From assembly GCA_017654935.2 (NCBI GenBank), contig CM065695.1:27492301-27556300 (forward strand): a stretch of DNA of 64,000 nucleotides, given 5' to 3'. This stretch comes from Phymorhynchus buccinoides (lineage: Eukaryota > Mollusca > Gastropoda > Neogastropoda > Raphitomidae). This document shows positions 1-25,597 of this stretch, one piece after another. Under the pieces are notes generated by a model. The model did no database searches. It was not told the origin of the DNA and saw only the letters and a list, made by a program, of their open reading frames with translations. The translations under genes and the position numbers were made by a program. Numbering within the stretch: position 1 is the stretch's first letter; every line of letters begins with the position of its first letter.

Positions 1-1082
1 GTGTATGTTTTTAGTGATGGGATTTTTGTAGAATGTAAGCATGAATTGTAGAGTATCCGTTCAGGCAATGCCGAAGGCAGTGCAACACCAGTAAAGTCGA
101 CGATTTGATTTTTGAGTATGACATGTATTTATGAGTTTTTTTCTTTTTTTTCATCCATCAGCAATAAATCGGGACCAACAGGTTGTTTTATTTTCCCTGG
201 GAAAGAAAATGTGTACATGGATGCTCCTGCTTTCAGGATGTCCTGAGATTCAGGATTTTTTTAGTACAGGATGTCCTGAAAGTTCAGTATTCTTTTTTCT
301 GATCACAGGAAGTCAGAGGTCCAGCGATTAATTTTATTCAGCCTTGGAATAATGAGAGATGCATTTATGCCCTGGTTATAGAGGTCATGAAGTTTAACAT
401 GAAGTGAAAGTGCAACAAGAGCCTGTCAATTACGTTGGAAACTGTTATTTCCCTTCAGCTTCCAGGGGACATTGATCCCCCCGGAACCCCCAGGAGGGGT
501 GCTGTCCCAAGTGCACTCCGCTGGGGCCTAGGCGGCTCCTGGATCCCTGCCTTGCAGGATTTTTTGAAATTTCCCAGGAACAATCATGTGTGTGCCCAAA
601 GCTGAGGATTCAAAGTGGTCTCAGGTGTTTAGGCCTGTGTGTTAGACATTAACAATCTCATCACGACTAACCATATTACATTAAAACCTTAAATCATGCC
701 ATCATCATTCTTTTGTGTGGGTTGTATCAAAGACACTGAGAAGAAAGACTAACATCCGGTCCCTTTTTCCCATATGAGTAGTGAGGACAGAAACACGGTT
801 ATGTCCCGTGTTAAAAACGTGAACCATTAGGTTAAAAACAGTCGATAGGCCAGTTGAATTCTCCGTGCAATTCCAGTCTTGAGTCTTTGGATAGCCGCCA
901 CTCGTGAATGGGTTGTAACTACCCCACTAACGATAACTCTATCAGCCCGGCTCGCCGTATTCTTAAAGAGTCTTTGTTGTTTTTATTGTAGTTTAAGGCT
1001 ATCTCCCTTCTTTAATCCTTTCTATCAGTATTGGGGTTTTTGTCTCTTGATTGAAAAGTGATTTGATGTGGTTTCTTTTTCA

Positions 1083-1220
1083 GTGAATCGTGAGCAGAGA
1101 GATAGTAGCACAGGCGAGTTTATGTCGCGCATCGTGAGGACTGACCCCGGCCAGCCTGTGCTTTTCCAACGTCGACTGGGATTCTCAGTTCACCTCGTCT
1201 TCAGCAAACGTTCTCAGTAA
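1083..1220 (+). pseudogene. Damaged antisense copy of MRPL38 exon 6 in the palindrome arm
   Basis: This is the mirror copy of the exon at 6839-6975, read on the plus strand. Relative to the clean copy it has single-base losses (for example in the stretches 'gaggactgacc' and 'gggattctcag') that shift the frame, plus substitutions. It keeps 'ttttcag' upstream and 'gtaag' downstream. I regard it as a sequencing or assembly copy, not a separate gene. Confidence 0.8.
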
Positions 1221-2394
1221 GCCCTTGAGGCATGTAGGTGCTCATTTTCCGGACCACACCTGAAATGTATTTTTGGGAGTAGCCAAAACTAGTGACTTCC
1301 ATTTGTTGGAGTACCCGAACTTGTTGGATTTCCGGTTTTGGAGAGCTCAACTTTTGGTTTACGCTTTTTGGAGTGCCAAAAACTTGTGGGTTCGGTTCTT
1401 GGAGTGCGAAAGCTGTGGGCTCAGGTTTCTGGAGTCCTGAAACTTGTGAGTCCCGGTTTTTGGAGTGGCTGAAATTATAGCTTCCGCTTTTTATAGTACC
1501 CCAATCTGTAGCTTCCCGCTTTTTTAGAGTGCCGAAGCTTGCAGGTTTCCACAAAACTTTTTGGAGTGCTGAAAACTGGTGGTTCCGCTTTTGGAGTGCT
1601 GAGAATTTTGTCTTCCAGTGGCTCAGGTTTGTGGAGTTAATAGCGGTAAAAAAAAGTTGGGCACAAATTCCCTGGGATGAGAGACATCAGAATAACACTG
1701 CAAGTTACTCAGCAATGACGTAATTTGTGCGAAAAACCTAGACATAAAAATGCCACAATGACACCCCTCCGGTTTTTGGAGCTGAAGTGGCCACAAAAAA
1801 CAAGCGCGAAATCGCAATAGTTTGTGTCACGCGGCCATTTTACCACTCCAACATGAGTCACCTCCACTGCTTTTTCAATAATTTTAATCTGTAAACCAGA
1901 ATGTTATCTCGCACCCTTTCGTAACTTTTATTCTTTTGGCAACAATTTAAAACTATGTATCATACTTTAATTCATCGAAAGAAGCACGCATACTCGTCGT
2001 GTTGTGGTATGTCTGTATTACGTATATTTATATTTTTTACGCTTTTAAAATAAATCAATTTAAAGTGCGGCCTCAATTTGAAGCGTAGCCTCGATTTGAC
2101 AGTGCGACAATTTTGGACTCGACCGACTGACAGACAGGACAGACCGACCGACCGACAAAGTGAGTTATAGGTTTGTGGCTGACGCCACAAACAAAATTGG
2201 CACAAATTATGGACAAGAGATGGTTAGGAAAACGTCTTTGGAATAATGTTCCAGGTTGGGGATTGTCATGTCATTTGCTTCTGAAGTTAACATTTTCCGA
2301 AGTTGATGAAGACAGTCCACCCCTCCCACCCTTGTTAAATCAAAAGTTTGGGGCTATGAATTTGGCATCAGCCCCCCTCCCACCACTTTTTATT

Positions 2395-2600
2395 GTAGAG
2401 TGGCACAGTGGTAGAGCGTTCGCCTCGGTAAAGTAAAACCCGAGTTCAAACCTGGGTACAGGGGACTTTTTCTCTCACTCTGTCACTGGCCTTACGGCCT
2501 GAACGTGTGAGTCTTTCGATGAGACGATAACTGAGGTCCTGTGTGCCCATGCACTAGCATACGTTAAACCCAGTGGCAACAAAAATGCGTTGTTATTTGC
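2395..2600 (+). repeat. tRNA-derived SINE (noisy arm copy)
   Basis: The head has a tRNA-like A box (TGGCACAGTGGTAGAGCG) and B box (GAGTTCAAACC). A conserved body follows with 'gatgagacgataactgag' and 'gtcctgtgtgcccatgcac', typical of molluscan SINEs. The mirror copy is at about 5480-5640 on the minus strand. Because this arm is probably artefactual, the other copy is the better reference. Confidence 0.75.
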
Positions 2601-3393
2601 GTCAAAATTAACCCCCCCCCCCCTCTTTCCCTTCTATCAGTCACACAAAAAAATCATATGCAAAATAAATTGAAAAATTTGGGTGGCGCGCCATCTAGCC
2701 GCGACGCGGCTCTCAAGGTGGGAGCAACCCGAATTTTGCGCGCACGTGGTGTGTGGTGTACGTGGCATGAGCATGTTTGTGTTGTGTGGTGTTCGTGTGA
2801 TGGCGTTCATGTGAGGCCCCTATATGAGTATGTATGCATGGTGTGTTGTGTGTGTGGGTGGGTGGTGTGTGTGCTGGGTGTGCGTGTTGTTTTTGTGGTA
2901 TGTTGTGAATCTTATGCTGTTATTTCATGCTTGGAATTGTGTGGACAATGCATACGCTGCATTAGGCCTATTATAAGCAGTTTTGTTAAAAAGGTTAAAG
3001 GTTAGGTTTTTAGGGTTTTCCCTCCACCAGCAGGTCTTGTGGCGATTGATATGTGCTATTAGTTTTGTCTGCTGATGTTATGGGATTTGTGTTCATCTTT
3101 TATTCCATTTCAATTTTGTGTAGCCTACATAGTAGGATGGGCGCTATATAAATTTCTAAGTATTATATTATAATAAAGTATCTATACCTAATACCTATAT
3201 TTCCGATTGGGGGGTTTCAGGAATATAGTTGCAGGGTTGGGGCCCCTGGAAATGTCTACCTGTAACAATGGATTGTTGTCCTCACAGAAAAAAAGAAACC
3301 CAAGCTATGAGTTTGTTCCCCCTCCATACTACTACAGGCTTAAACAGTAAGTTGCAGCATTCCAAGTTTCTAGTTTCATGTAATAAGAATACC

Positions 3394-3621
3394 TTAACCC
3401 TTTCACCACCAATGGTGTTTTCGCATTTTAGCACCACCATGTCATGAAAAGGCCTCAAACCAGTGTCTGTTATCCAAATAGCCTATTTTCATAATTTTGG
3501 GAGGTACGGATAGGACTTACTTTATGCATGTCACAGAGGAATCCCCACTATGCAGACGGTTTTTTTTCTCTAAGTTAATGGAAAATATTTGGCTGAAATA
3601 TGGCTGCGATGAAAGGGTTAA
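3394..3621. mobile_element. TTAA-flanked piggyBac-like MITE, mirror copy
   Basis: The element runs from TTAA-CCCTTTCACC to GAAAGGG-TTAA and is about 220 bp. It has imperfect terminal inverted repeats starting CCCTTTC and a TTAA duplication, as expected of non-autonomous piggyBac-type elements. It is the palindrome partner of 4436-4658. It has no coding capacity. Confidence 0.75.
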
Positions 3622-4435
3622 ATTTGCATCTTTGCCAATTTCTTCTTTTTTATATTTTTCAATTCGAAACGAGCGAACGAAGAAGTGAAAACAAATTCAT
3701 ACCCTAATGAAATGATAAAAAAAAAAAAAATTAATTGACGTAGCCTATAAGATTGTAAAGATATTTTTTTTAGCATAGTGATGGTAAAAAAGACGAAAGT
3801 GGATGTAAATCCAACCATACATTGGTGTGTGTTGCCATTTTTTTTTGGTGGTGAAAATCTGTTTAACGTCCTACGGTCCGGAACAGACACAATCGTCATA
3901 TGGGACATCAGTAGATATGAAGATGGTGGGAACGACCCTGGAGGCAATTCCCGGAGGCAGTGCAACACCAGTATAGTCCCGAATTTCTAACAATACAGAT
4001 ACATATATGTATTATGTGTACAAAAACATTTCAGTATGATATGCACACATAATACATATATGTATCTGTATTGTTAGAAATTCGGGGACTTTACTGGTGT
4101 TGCACTGCCTCCGGGAATTGCCTCCAGGATCCTTCCCGCCATCTTTATAGCTACTGAATGTCCCATGTGTCTGTTCCAGACCGTAGGACGTTAAACAGAT
4201 TTTCACCACCAAAAAAAAATGGCAACACACACCAATGTATGGTTGGATTTACATCCACTTTCGTCTTTTTTACCATCACTATGCTAAAAAAAATATCTTT
4301 ACAATCTTATAGGCTACGTCAATTAATTTTTTTTTTTTTTATCATTTCATTAGGGTATGAATTTGTTTTCACTTCTTCGTTCGCTCGTTTCGAATTGAAA
4401 AATATAAAAAAGAAGAAATTGGCAAAGATGCAAAT

Positions 4436-4658
4436 TTAACCCTTTCATCGCCAGCCATATTTCAGCCAAATATTTCCATTAAACTTAGAGAAAAAAACCG
4501 TCTGCAATAGTGGGGATTCCTCTGTGACATGCATAAAGCAAGGCCTATCCGTACCTCCCAAAATTATGAAAATAGGCTATTTGGATAACAGACCCTGGTT
4601 TGAGGCCTTTTCGTGACATTGTGGTGCTAAAATGCGACATTGGTGGTGAAAGGGTTAA
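4436..4658. mobile_element. TTAA-flanked piggyBac-like MITE
   Basis: TTAA lies at 4436-4439 and 4655-4658. The termini are CCCTTTCATCGCCAGCC and the complementary GGTGGTGAAAGGG. Related copies sit at 12742-12972, 16950-17181, 26004-26251 and, as noisy mirror copies, 3394-3621 and 30310-30562. The family is non-coding. It is probably moved in trans by a piggyBac-type transposase, which is an inference from the TTAA target and CCC termini. Confidence 0.75.
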
Positions 4659-5166
4659 GGTATTCTTATTACATGAAACTAGAAACTTGGAATGCTGCAA
4701 CTTACTGTTTAAGCCGGTAGTAGTATGGAGGGGGAACAAACTCATAGCTTGGTTCTTTTATTTCTGTGGAGGAAAAACAATCCATTGTTACAGGTAGACA
4801 TTTCCAGGGGTCCCCAAACCTGCAACTAGAATTCCTGAAACCCCCCAAATCTGAAATATTAGGTATTAGGTATTAGATACTTTATAATAATAATAATAAT
4901 GAGGAAAATTTATATAGCGCCCATCCTACTATGTAGGCTACACAAAATTGAAATGGAATAAAAACATGAAACACAAATCCAATAACATCAGCAGACAAAA
5001 CAATACACATATCAATCAGCAACAAGAACTGCTGTGACTACTACTACTACTACTACTTATAATAGGCCTAATGCACGTATGCATTGTCCACACAATTCAC
5101 AAGCATGAAATAACAGCATAATATTCACAACATACACACACAAAACAACACGCCACACACAGCACA

Positions 5167-5197
<31 letters not shown>

Positions 5198-5479
5198 CAT
5201 GCATACATACTCATATAGGGGCCTACATGAACGCATCACACGCACACACACAACACAAACATGCGCATGCACACATACACCACACACACACGTGCGCGCA
5301 AATTCGGGTTGCTCCCACCTGGAGAGCGCGTCGCAGCTAGAGGCGCGCCACCCAATTTTATCAATTTCTTTTGCATATGATTTTTGTGTGACTGATGAGG
5401 AAGGAAAGAGGGGGGGGGGGGTAAATTTTGACCAAATAACAACTTTTTTGTTGCCACTGGGTTTAACGTATGCTAAGTG

Positions 5480-5488
5480 CATGGGCAC

Positions 5489-5522
<34 letters not shown>

Positions 5523-5645
5523 TCCACGTTCAGACCGTAAGGCCTAGTGCAGAGTGAGAGGAAAAATCCCCTGTACCCAGGTTTGAACTCGGGTTTACTT
5601 TACACGAGGCGAACGCGCTACCACTGTGCCACTCTACAATAAAAA
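5480..5645 (-). repeat. tRNA-derived SINE
   Basis: Read on the minus strand, the head 'gagtggcacagtggtag' followed by 'gcgttcgcctcg' and 'gagttcaaacctgggtac' has tRNA-like A and B boxes. The body includes 'gatgagacgataaactgag' and 'gtcctgtgtgcccatgcac'. The head is degenerate as a tRNA, with no good cloverleaf, so this is a SINE and not a tRNA gene. Confidence 0.8.
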
Positions 5646-5847
5646 GTGGGGGGGAGGGGGGCTGATGCCAAATTCATCAGCACCAAACTTTTGTTTAACA
5701 AGGGGGTGGGAGGGGTGACTGTCTTACATCAACTTCGGAAAATGTTAACTTCAGAAGAAAATGACATGACAATCCCCAACCTGGAACATTAAATTCCAAA
5801 GACGTTTTCCTAACATCTCTTGTTCCAATAATTTGTGCCAGATTTTT

Positions 5848-6245
5848 GTTTGTGGCTCAAGCCACAAACCTATAACTCACTTTGTCGGTCGGTCGGTCTG
5901 TCTGTCTGTCTGTCATCGTCGGTCGGTCCAAAATTGTCGCACTTCAAATCGAGGCTACGCTTCAAATTGAGGCCGCTCTTTAAAATGATGTATTTTAAAA
6001 GCGTACAAAATAATAAATATACGTAATACAGACACTACAACAGACACGACGAGTATGCAGTGCTTCTTTCGATGAGTATAAGTAGGATACATAGTTTTAA
6101 ATGTTTTCCAAAAGATATAAAAAGTTACGAAAGGGTGCAGAGATAACATTCTGGTTTACAGATTAAAATTATTGAAAAGCCAGGGGAGGTGACTCATGAT
6201 TGGAGTGGTAAAAATAGGCCGCGTGACACAAACTATTGCGATTTC
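5848..6245 (+). repeat. Dispersed ~400-bp repeat with (TCGG/TCTG)n head
   Basis: It starts with the short palindrome 'tttgtggctcaagccacaaa', then 'cctataactcactttgtc', a run of TCGG/TCTG tetramers and a unique body ending near 'acaaactattgcgatttcgc'. A near-identical copy lies at 13437-13818, and a mirror copy is in the left arm (about 1810-2190). No ORF or terminal inverted repeat is evident. It is probably a non-autonomous element of unknown class. Confidence 0.75.
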
Positions 6246-6419
6246 GCGCTTGTTTTTTGTGGCCACTATCAGCTCCAAAAACCGGAGGGGTGTCATTGTG
6301 GCATTTTTATGTCTAGGTTTTCGCACAAAATTACGTCATTGCTGAGGAAACTTGCAGTGTTATTCTGAAGTCTCTCATCCCAGGGAATTTGTGCCCAACT
6401 TTTTTTACCGCTATTAACT

Positions 6420-6790
6420 CCACAAACCTGAAGCCACTGGAAGACACAAGTCTCAGCACTCCAAAAAGCGGAAGCCACCAGTTTCAGCACTCCAAAAAGT
6501 GGAAACTGCAAGCTTCGGCACTCTAAAAAAGCGGAAGCTACAAGAATTGGTACTATAAAAAGCGGAAGCTATAAATTTCAGCACTCCAAAAACCGGGACT
6601 CACAAGTTTCAGGACTCCAGAAACCTGAGCCCACAAGCTTTCGCACTCCAAGAACCGGAACCCACAAGTTTTGGCACTCCAAAAAGCGGAAACCAAAAGT
6701 TTGAGCTCTCCAAAAACCGGAATCCACAAGTTCGGGTACTCCAAACAAATGGAAAGTCACTAGTTTTGGCACTCCCCAAAAATACATTTC
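6420..6790. repeat. Degenerate ~31-bp tandem repeat
   Basis: About 12 diverged units share 'cactccaaaaa(g/c)cggaa' and 'cacaagttt'. Weak frame-open translations across it are periodic and have no coding meaning. It lies directly 3' of MRPL38 exon 6, inside the expected final intron. Confidence 0.7.
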
Positions 6791-6838
6791 CGGTGTGTTC
6801 CGGAAAATGAGCACCCCTACATGCACCAAGGGCCTTAC

Positions 6839-20531
<13,693 letters not shown>

Positions 20532-21186
20532 CCTACAGCGACAGAACAGTCAACTGTGGTCGCTAGCCTAGCCTAAATGGACGGAAGAAAGAGGCAACGT
20601 TTAACCGAAAGGCAAACTAACATTTTGTACGTGCTCCATTCTCCCCCCTCCCCCGCCACATCAATGTTTTCAAGATGCATATTTTACAGAAGTGTGTAAA
20701 TAAAATCACCATTTTCAGACCCAACCCTGGAATAGTTTCCTCTTTCTTTTCTAGGTGTCCTAAAGTTCTTGTCGTTTTTTGTGGCAAAAAGATTTGAAAA
20801 CAAAAACTAGAAATGAGAGTTGTTCCCCTTGTACAGATGGAACTTCAAGGTTAGCATGCTGAAGTAGGCTAGCTAAATGAATGTACTATCACTACTATGT
20901 AACATGCTCAGTTCAGTAACATTGTAAGTTCTTTAATTTAGACAGATTTTATCACTTCTGTTTGAGTAACTGCTGTCATTCCTGTTTGAAACCCTCTCTT
21001 TCCCCCTTCTCTCATGGCAGAATTGACACAAAAATGACACAATGCTTGTTTTGTTGCAGAAACATGCTAAGCCTAAGATGGTGACACTGAGTCAGTGACT
21101 GACAGTGACAAGACAAACCAGCAACCAGTAGAAGGGGCTCTTGCACAGACAACCATCAGTATAAGTATAACTCAACTGCATTGAGC
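20532..21186. promoter_or_regulatory. Probable bidirectional promoter of MRPL38 and FASTKD
   Basis: The two start codons face away from each other with 655 bp between them, and no other gene intervenes. Both products work in mitochondrial gene expression. The FASTKD-proximal side contains a possible 5' UTR splice acceptor ('cttgttttgttgcag', ending 21060) and two short upstream reading frames (ATG at 21064 and 21078, the latter ending TGA at 21098). I see no convincing TATA box. That both genes initiate within this interval is an inference from geometry. Confidence 0.6.
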
Positions 21187-22437
21187 ATGTACAGGCATTT
21201 TCTTCGAACCATGGCACCTTTAGCAACCTCCAACTCTGGCATTCGAGCTGTAGATTGCAGTCAGCTGACTTTGTCAAATATTTCACGAACCCAATCTCTG
21301 TCTTTCTGCGCCATCAGGAAGCCATCTGGAAGCACATACAGCCGGTGGCACCATGTCCGAAAGTCTGCAAAGTGTGAGAGACAATCTTTTAGCAAACAAT
21401 CCTCTTTAAATGGACAATCTTTCAGAAGAGAATCGCATAGCTACTTTCCGACAGCTGTCTCTTCTTTGGACAGAAAAACGCCTCAAAGAGTAAGAGACGT
21501 TATGGAGAAGTACCGTGACTTGAGTGAAAAAGGAGAACTTAAGCCTGAATGTATTGTAGAGTTTACCTCGGCGCTTTGCTCTGCTGTGTACTCTAGTATG
21601 GAATTAGTGCCTTGGTTGCACAACGAAAACCACATCCGATCCTACATACAGATTTTGATGAACGATAAAATCAGTGAGCTGCTGACCGAGCCTTTGTACA
21701 GCTGTGAACATTTTCAAACGATCTACAACCATATAGAAAGCAATGTTGATGAGATCCCAGCACAGGACTGTTCCTCTGTGCTTTCGTCACTGATCTTCAG
21801 CGGCTTGGATCAGAGGGATGCGCTGTCCACTACGCTCCTCTACAGATGTCACGACAGTGTCCCACAACTACAGATACCACAGCTGAGGGAGGCTGTCAAT
21901 CTGCTGAGGACTTTCGGAAATCGTGACTTTGTTTTCGCTGAAAAATTGGTGTCTAGATTAGACGATCTTCTAAGCGAGGATCCGGAGAATGTGGAATTTG
22001 ATATCATTGACCTGTGTGTGTCTGGCCCTGCACTGGCTGCCTACATGAGCCAGGAACTGCAGGAAAAATGCATCGCTGCCATATTGCTGAGAATGGAGAG
22101 TCAGTTCTCAGACCTGGACTTAACCACCATTGGTTGGTGTTTAAGCTTTTGCCGTACAATGGGCTATCACGTTGATCGTGATCGTTTGACAAACTTGAGC
22201 GCACTGGCCAAAGCAGCTTTGGAGAGTTTGTCTATCTTTGATCAGATTCAGAGCAGTCACATAGCAAAGATTTGCTACAATGCCAAACGGGTGGGGTGCT
22301 ACAAAGGGGAAACTGTAAAGCGCATGCAAGAATGCAGCCTGCGTCTTCTGAAAGAGTCACACGACAGTCTGAGTGTTTATGAAGTCACCAACTTGATGTT
22401 CGCATTTGGGCGGGACACCTCATCAGATGTTAAACAG
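21187..22437 (+). CDS. FASTKD exon 1 (start codon)
   Basis: The ATG at 21187 opens a 417-codon exon ending 'GTTAAACAG|gtagaa' in phase 0. A second Met nine residues in (MAPLATS) is an alternative start. The first ~70 residues are rich in Ser, Arg and Lys and poor in acidic residues, then helical Leu-rich sequence follows, for example FSDLDLTTIGWCLSFCRTMG and SVYEVTNLMFAFGRD. Translation past the donor soon runs into the (GA)n microsatellite, which supports the exon end. Confidence 0.85.
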
Positions 22438-22541
22438 GTAGAACTCTTTAATTTTGCTATTTTAAGATTTGTTTTGCATGCAATCAGAGTATGTCAGCTT
22501 TGTTACGAGAGAGAGACTCAGACTCAGAGAGAGAGAGAGGT

Positions 22542-22607
<66 letters not shown>

Positions 22608-25525
22608 TTGATGCTTTATTCAACAGTTTATATCATGTATTGTGTTCTTGGGTGGGGTGAGTGGGGGTGATTGTGGTGATGGTAATGGTGTGTGTGTTGT
22701 GTGTGTGTATGTGCATGCCTGCATGTATACATGTGTGTTGTGTGTGTGTGTGTGTGGGGGGGTCTATGTGTATGCCTATTTGCATACATGTGCAGGGCTC
22801 CCAATCATCCTGCAAAACAAGGGGTCCCAGGGACTCCTTCACTTACATTATAGAGGGTCCTAGAGGCGAGATAGAGGGTCCCAGTGGCATATGCTAAAAA
22901 TAATTTTTCGAGTGCATCCCTGGGACCCCTGCACATTCTTTTAGATGGTCCTGTAGAATTTTACTTTTTAGTGCTTCATAGGCTCCCAAACGCGTTAGAG
23001 GGGGAGTCGTAAATGAGGAGGCAAGTTTAGAAGAAAAACGATCCGTCATTCATATTTCAGTCGTAAAAGAGGGGAGGTCGTAATTCAGAGGGCCGTTCGT
23101 GAGGGGGTCGACTGTATTACTTTTAGTTTCCGTTATGTTATTTTTTGAGGCTTCAGCATTTCAAATCTGTCCTCAAAAATATTGCCATCCCCTCCCCTAC
23201 CCCCCCCTACAATTTAAAAACAACAACTAAAGTCATCATTCTTCCCTACATTGATGGTTTTGGATTAGGTAATTCTATTTGACCTCCAGGTTCATCTTCA
23301 TGGTTAGGACTTTTTTTTAATATGTCTATGCCCCTCAAACTTGACTGGCTGTAAGTGTAAAGACTCAAGGGCCTGTGATGTGCATGTGGCGCAGGAGGTG
23401 TGTCGGTTGCTGGTGGGGAGGATGGGGGATGCTGACGTGCTGGTGCTGTCCAATCTGGCCCACAGCCTGGTGGACATGGACGTGGACGACCCCCGGGTCA
23501 TCGCCCTGTTCCAGAACAGAGTCCTGCAGACCATCGACCACCTGGTCCTCTACAGCACTCGACTGGTCAAGGTATGACGTGACGTGATGCTGTTCACAAA
23601 CTTGTGCGTGGGTGTGTGGTGATCCTGTCCTGTTCTAGGGCAAAGTCCTGCGCACCATCGACCACCTGGTCCTCTACAGCACTCGACTGGTCAAGGTATG
23701 ACGTGACGTGATGCTGTTCACAAACTTGTGCGTGGGTGTGTGGTGATCCTGTCCTGTTCTAGGGCAAAGTCCTGCGCACCATCGACCACCTGGTCCTCTA
23801 CAGCACTCGACTGGTCAAGGTATCATAGAAGAGATTTATCCGCCGAACGGCGGATTTCCGCCTTTTGGATGGCCCCAGGGGTCATTTTTGAGATCAGTGT
23901 AAATCCTTTGATAAATGGTGTTTTTTTTGGGGGGTAGGGTTAGGTTTTTTGATGATCGGCAGGACGACTGGACGAACGATCGATGTTTCGTTCTCGATCA
24001 GTCTGTTCTCAAATGGACGTTTCCGGTTTTTCATTGGGCAGACCAAGACTGCTCTCTTTGTACTCTATGGTTAACCGAGACCATAAAAGCGGAAGTTGAT
24101 GTTTGAGAAAGAAGGATGCCGTTTGCAAAATTTTTCAAGGAAGCGCCATCTTTTTAAGTATCGCGAGGTCGGTTTCACGAACAAAAATCACAATGTTTCG
24201 TCAGCTGAAAGAAAGTGAAAAAGTGTTAGCGAAGAAAATCGACTTCAGTGAAAAATAAGTGGAGTTTGAAGTGGATGGAGGTCGAAATTAGCGCTAATGT
24301 GATGATACCCAGTTCCAAAGGCCCCGTTCCCCAGAATGTAACTATCACACTGAAAGACTTCCTGATGGACATAAGATAAGGTAGCAATAGACTTTTTTTT
24401 TAATAAGTCAAGGCAGCATATTTTGATACTTTACTGTCCTGAGAGATGATTTTTTATTGATTAAAAGCAAACATTCTTCAGCTTCGGGGGCTTTTCCCCC
24501 TCACCCCCATCGGGGTCCTTCTGCGGCCCCCGGACCCCCGCCTTATTTTTCTTCCTTTTTGACTTTTTCAGACTCTCATTTCTGAGGTATGGCGTGACGT
24601 GATGCTGTTCACAAACTTGTGCTTTGGTGTGTGTGGCCGTGTGGTGATCCTGTCCTGTTCTAGAGCAAAGTCCTGCAGACCATCGGCCACCTGGTCCTCT
24701 ACAGCACTCGACTGGTCAAGATATGATGTGATGCTGTTCACAAACTTGTGCTTTGGTGTCTGTGTGGGTGTGTGGTGATCCTGTTCTGTTCTAGGGCAAA
24801 GTCCTGCAGACCATCGACCACCTGGTCCTCTACAGCACTCGACTGGTCAAGGTATGACGTGATGTGATGCTGTTCACAAACTTGTGCTTTGGTGTGTGTG
24901 TGGTGATCCTGTCCTGTTCTAGGGCAAAGTCCTGCGCACCATCGACCACCTGGTTCTTTACACTATGACAGCACACAACTAGTGAAGGTTTGTGGCGTGA
25001 TTCGAGAGCATTTATTGCCTTCGAAAGTTAAGTGATAAAAGGCAGAGGTTGGGCTTTGCAATCATGAAAATTGGGCTGGTACACCTTTGGCCGTTTGGGG
25101 GCGCATTCAATTTCACAAGGATTCCTCTGTATCATATTCGATTGTCAAGTCAAGTCAAGTCAATTAAAAATGATCTTTATTGACGATAAAAGAATAAGCT
25201 AAACAAAGCTTTTTTTCATCCTGTCGTCATAAATAAATGAGAAACACAACTGAAGCAAACAAGATGAAAAACAAAAACTGTAAGCAAAAAGTCATTTTGC
25301 AATGAAAAATATGGAAAAGAATATATGCATATGTTCCGCAAGTACAATACAATAATCATGTACAAAATACTGACAAAAGTAATCATAGTGGTATAGGAGA
25401 GGAGAAGAAGAAGTTGGAAAAACCCCACCAGGTCATTTTGATAAACAGAGACACCGAAATGAAGACAGAGAAAACTTGAAAACTTTAACTTTATTTTTCA
25501 AGGATAAAGATTTTAGGATTAATAG

Positions 25526-25597
<72 letters not shown>

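Larger units (their letters stand above)
1..4020. repeat. Left arm of an 8-kb imperfect palindrome, probable fold-back artefact
   Basis: This stretch reads as the reverse complement of about 4041-8000 over nearly its whole length. It holds the same SINE, TTAA MITE, 'cacaagtt..ctccaaaa' repeats and the MRPL38 exon 6 region, in opposite order and orientation. The arms are separated by only about 20 bases near 4031. The left copy differs mainly by single-base insertions and deletions, which also break the exon 6 copy, while the right copy keeps a clean exon. That pattern fits an uncorrected fold-back read appended to a contig end. A real inverted duplication is the alternative. Genes should be called from the right arm only. 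The first ~60 bases match less well. Confidence 0.85.

Noticed and set aside
5835..6026. Small ORFs in the 'tttgtggctcaagccacaaa' repeat
   Set aside because: The second copy at 13437 and the mirror copy do not preserve a common frame, and no protein family is recognisable.
21187..22611. Exon 1 reading on into an Arg-Glu repeat protein tail
   Set aside because: The tail is the translated (GA)n microsatellite. A donor at 22438 and a phase-matched next exon end the coding part before it.
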